NCBI GenBank assembly: GCA_038202885.1
Contig: JBBREP010000078.1
Location: 1-16,609, forward strand
Origin: JBBREP01 sp038202885
Lineage (GTDB): Bacteria > Actinomycetota > Acidimicrobiia > IMCC26256 > PALSA-610
Direction of reading: 5' to 3'
DNA: 16,609 nt
The position numbers and the translations under genes were made by a program. Within the stretch, counting starts at the first letter, position 1. Every line of letters starts with the position of its first letter. Below are positions 14,908 to 16,609 of the stretch, in pieces. Under the pieces are notes generated by a model. That model had not been told where the DNA came from, did no database searches, and saw only the letters and a program-made list of their open reading frames with translations.

Positions 14908-15542
14908 GCAATACCACGCTTGTACTCGTCATCGACGAGCAACAAATGATTGCGGACACCATGCAACGCGTCATCGACGTCGAATCCGATCTTTCGGTAT
15001 TGCGGGCGCTGACGAACGATCATGAGCTGTCGGAACTCATTGCCGAATGCGCGCCCGATGTGGTGGTGCTCGATTCCGATGTCAACGGTGGCGACGGACC
15101 GAGCGTGGCTCGGCGGATCCGTGAACGGTGCGCTCAGACGCAGATCGTGATGTTGCTCAATGACACCAGCGGGCCTTCAGCGCGCGAGGCGATCGCGGCG
15201 GGTTGTCTCGGTGTCATCTCGAAGAACCGCAGCGCCGACGATCTCTGCAATGCGATCCGAAGCGTGGCGAGAGGTCAAGCCGTTGCCTCGGTCGGCGATC
15301 TTGACGGACTGTTTCGCGACGCGCGAGCGAGCGCACTGGCGGACGGCCCCGCGCTCACCGACCGGCAGGTCGAGATCCTCGCGTTGATGGCCGAGGGATT
15401 CGCCACCGACGCCATCGCGTCGCAGCTGTACCTCAGCCGGAACACGGTGCGCAGCCACGTGCAGCAACTCTTCCGCCGGTTAGGGGCGAAATCGAAGCTT
15501 GAGGCCGTGGCCATCGCGCGCCGCCGGGGCCTGCTGCGCTGA
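14904..15542 (+). CDS. NarL/FixJ-family response regulator (receiver + LuxR HTH)
   Basis: The product has 212 residues. The receiver (about 5-122) has an acidic pair Asp11-Glu12, the phosphoacceptor Asp57 in VVVLDSD, and Lys107 in GVISKNRS. The segment IVMLLND (81-87) lacks a Ser or Thr at the usual end of beta-4, which is atypical. The LuxR-type HTH spans about 149-212 and includes LTDRQVEILALMAEG and YLSRNTVRSHVQQLFRRLGAKSKLEAVAIARRRGLL's core helices. It would bind DNA as a dimer and control transcription, probably on phosphorylation. No histidine kinase is adjacent, so it is an orphan within this window. The start follows GAAAGG (14892-14897) by 6 nt. Confidence 0.9.
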   Translation: MSNTTLVLVIDEQQMIADTMQRVIDVESDLSVLRALTNDHELSELIAECAPDVVVLDSDVNGGDGPSVARRIRERCAQTQIVMLLNDTSGPSAREAIAAGCLGVISKNRSADDLCNAIRSVARGQAVASVGDLDGLFRDARASALADGPALTDRQVEILALMAEGFATDAIASQLYLSRNTVRSHVQQLFRRLGAKSKLEAVAIARRRGLLR

Positions 15543-15547
15543 CGGTT

Positions 15548-15599
15548 CCCCGATGCGTCGTATGACTGCCGCATAGAGGGGTCACACGACGCATCGGGG
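15548..15599. terminator. long palindrome between convergent genes, likely bidirectional terminator (copy 2)
   Basis: The 19-bp arms at 15548-15566 and 15581-15599 have one mismatch (a15562/c15585), which becomes a G-U pair in minus-strand RNA, and a 14-nt loop. The element lies 5 bp after the regulator stop and 11 bp from the stop of the convergent enzyme gene. It shares a 38-nt core with the palindrome at 1573-1622. Confidence 0.7.
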
Positions 15600-15610
15600 G
15601 GAGATGGTGC

Positions 15611-16231
15611 TCAGGCGTAGACGTTGATCGGGCCGTCGGCGCCGAACGCGGCGGCGGCGTCGCCGCGGCCGGTCGCCACGAGGATGAACGGCATGGCGTC
15701 GGGGCCGCTCGGCGGGACCGGGCCGTTCCATCCGCGCTTGGTCAGCTCGAACGTGAGGTGCGAGATCGCGCCGCGGACACCGGAACTGAACTCGGTGGGG
15801 CGGCCGATGGCGGCGCGAATGTCGTCGCCATGCAACCACGTGTCGTACCAGAGCGCTTCCACGCCGTCGCCGAGCGTGCCCTCGTAGCCGCCGGGCGCGG
15901 TGGCGATCCAGGCGGCGTCGTCGAAGATCGGTAACAACCCGGCGGCGCCTTTGCGGACCTCGCCACATTCGTCGGCCACCTCGGTCGGGGTGCGACCGGC
16001 ACGCTCGGCGACCTCGCGAGCGGTCACTTCCGGGCTGCCGAGGCCGTCGAGCTGGCCGGCGACAACGTCGGCGATACCGCCGACGGTGTGGCGGGCGACG
16101 TCGCCGACCGTCCAGCCGTCGCAGCGGCTCGGGCGTTCCCACTCGTCGGCGCTGATGGTGCGCAGGAGCGCTTCGAATCGTTCGAGTTCGTCGAGCAGGC
16201 CGTCGGATACGTCAATGCGGGGAAGGGCCAT
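15611..16231 (-). CDS. MDMPI-type (DinB superfamily) metal-dependent protein, maleylpyruvate isomerase family
   Basis: A 206-residue helical-bundle protein of the TIGR03083-like group, related to mycothiol-dependent maleylpyruvate isomerase. The signature CDGWTVGDVARH puts the first metal ligand at His48. The second signature, EALWYDTWLHGDDIRAAIG (125-143), supplies Asp130 and His134. From memory these correspond to His, Glu and His in the characterised isomerase, so Asp replaces Glu here. Members with these motifs are usually thiol-dependent transferases or isomerases, and mycothiol is the actinobacterial thiol. The true substrate is unknown. The ATG follows AGGA (16237-16240) by 5 nt on the minus strand. 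Confidence 0.83.
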   Translation of the reverse strand: MALPRIDVSDGLLDELERFEALLRTISADEWERPSRCDGWTVGDVARHTVGGIADVVAGQLDGLGSPEVTAREVAERAGRTPTEVADECGEVRKGAAGLLPIFDDAAWIATAPGGYEGTLGDGVEALWYDTWLHGDDIRAAIGRPTEFSSGVRGAISHLTFELTKRGWNGPVPPSGPDAMPFILVATGRGDAAAAFGADGPINVYA

Positions 16232-16250
16232 GTCTATCCTCTCGGTGCAG

Positions 16251-16287
16251 TCCGGCCGAGCCGGAACATGCGTGCAGGCTGCATGTT
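16251..16287. promoter_or_regulatory. two inverted repeats upstream of the MDMPI-type gene, possible operator
   Basis: TCCGGC-cga-GCCGGA (16251-16265) is immediately followed by AACATGC, a 9-bp spacer and GCATGTT (16265-16271 and 16281-16287). The half-site spacing of the second repeat suits a dimeric repressor. A TATGTT hexamer at 16294-16299 could be a plus-strand -10 element. No regulator gene is adjacent. Confidence 0.35.
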
Positions 16288-16289
16288 TC

Positions 16290-16487
16290 TTGGTATGTTG
16301 TCGCACAGGAGCGCGCGCGGCCGACGCAGCCCACCGGTTGCTCGTGGGTCCTGTCGATGCGCTGGCGCCGGTGTTGCTCGCGGCCTTGCACGAAGCGGCG
16401 ACGGCGATCGCCGACGGCGCGGATGGCGATGCGTTGCGGCGCGTCATCGAGGAACTCATCGCGCGTGTGACCACCGCGCCCCAGTGA
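16290..16487 (+). CDS. small helical hypothetical protein (start uncertain)
   Basis: The frame ending at TGA 16485-16487 has strong third-position G/C bias. It reads as two amphipathic helices, LLVGPVDALAPVLLAALHEA and DALRRVIEELIARV, which is more protein-like than the other frames. The start is unclear. TTG at 16290 gives 65 residues, and TTG at 16338 gives 49. AGGAG at 16307-16311 sits 26 nt before the latter, too far for a normal ribosome-binding site. The stop lies 13 bp from the stop of the convergent transporter gene. No family is recognised. Confidence 0.35.
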   Translation: MVCCRTGARAADAAHRLLVGPVDALAPVLLAALHEAATAIADGADGDALRRVIEELIARVTTAPQ

Positions 16488-16500
16488 CGCGGGTTGTCGG

Positions 16501-16609
16501 TTATGAGCCCGTCGGGCGTTCGCCGTTGTTCGGATCGGGGAAGCGGTCGATGTCACGCAGCGCAGGAAACAGACGCGTCCATATTGCCGCGATGATGATC
16601 GTGGCCGCG
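16501..16609 (-). CDS. C-terminal tail of a probable MFS transporter (cut by window edge)
   Basis: The minus-strand frame from the right edge to TAA at 16501-16503 gives 35 residues. They begin with the end of a hydrophobic helix (AATIIIAAIW), then TRLFPALRDIDRFPDP and a short polar tail. A last helix followed by LFPALRDxDR is characteristic of actinobacterial MFS_3-type (EntS-like) permeases, as I recall them. The assignment rests on this short tail only. Codon third positions are G/C-rich. Confidence 0.5.
   Translation of the reverse strand, partial: AATIIIAAIWTRLFPALRDIDRFPDPNNGERPTGS

Noticed and set aside
1..16609. CRISPR arrays, tRNA or rRNA genes, insertion sequences
   Set aside because: No regularly spaced repeats, no tRNA or rRNA signature sequences, and no transposase-like frame or terminal inverted repeats were found.

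Overview
The window looks like a chromosomal stretch from a GC-rich actinobacterium, possibly an Acidimicrobiia/Ilumatobacter-like lineage; that lineage is inferred, not demonstrated. Supporting signs are the strong G/C bias at third codon positions, two predicted F420/deazaflavin enzymes (an LLM-family oxidoreductase and a DDN-like protein), a DinB/MDMPI-family enzyme of the mycothiol-dependent type, and several genes that appear to be transcribed without a leader. I saw no rRNA, tRNA, CRISPR array, transposase or prophage gene. Genes are packed tightly and lie on both strands.

Left part (1-5250): a partial minus-strand gene of unknown function diverges from a secreted SGNH/GDSL esterase. 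The esterase converges, across a long palindrome, on a minus-strand group: an alpha/beta hydrolase, an HD-domain protein with the ligand pattern of PhnZ/MIOX-type diiron oxygenases, and an isocitrate lyase/PEP mutase superfamily enzyme whose start overlaps the HD stop codon. A Gfo/Idh/MocA oxidoreductase is divergent from the hydrolase.

Middle part (5250-12750): a secreted two-domain Ig-like protein, then a minus-strand run of acyl-CoA ligase, F420-type LLM oxidoreductase and SnoaL-like protein that looks like a small catabolic operon. Upstream of it is a membrane-anchored HtrA-type protease lacking a PDZ domain. Divergent from the protease, a DDN-like protein is followed after 8 bp by a Baeyer-Villiger monooxygenase with the size and N-terminal extension of 4-hydroxyacetophenone monooxygenase.

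Right part (12750-16609): an aldo/keto reductase and a DNA-3-methyladenine glycosylase I form a minus-strand pair. A 463-bp gene-poor region with stacked hairpins and a perfect Shine-Dalgarno sequence precedes an orphan NarL/LuxR-type response regulator. That regulator converges, across a second copy of the long palindrome, on an MDMPI-family enzyme. The window ends with a small unassigned ORF and the C-terminal tail of a probable MFS transporter.

The most interesting signals are: two homologous 38-bp palindromic elements at two convergent gene junctions; five start codons each exactly 6 nt downstream of a TANNNT hexamer; the overlapping HD-oxygenase-like/PEP-mutase-like gene pair; and the structured leader of the response regulator.
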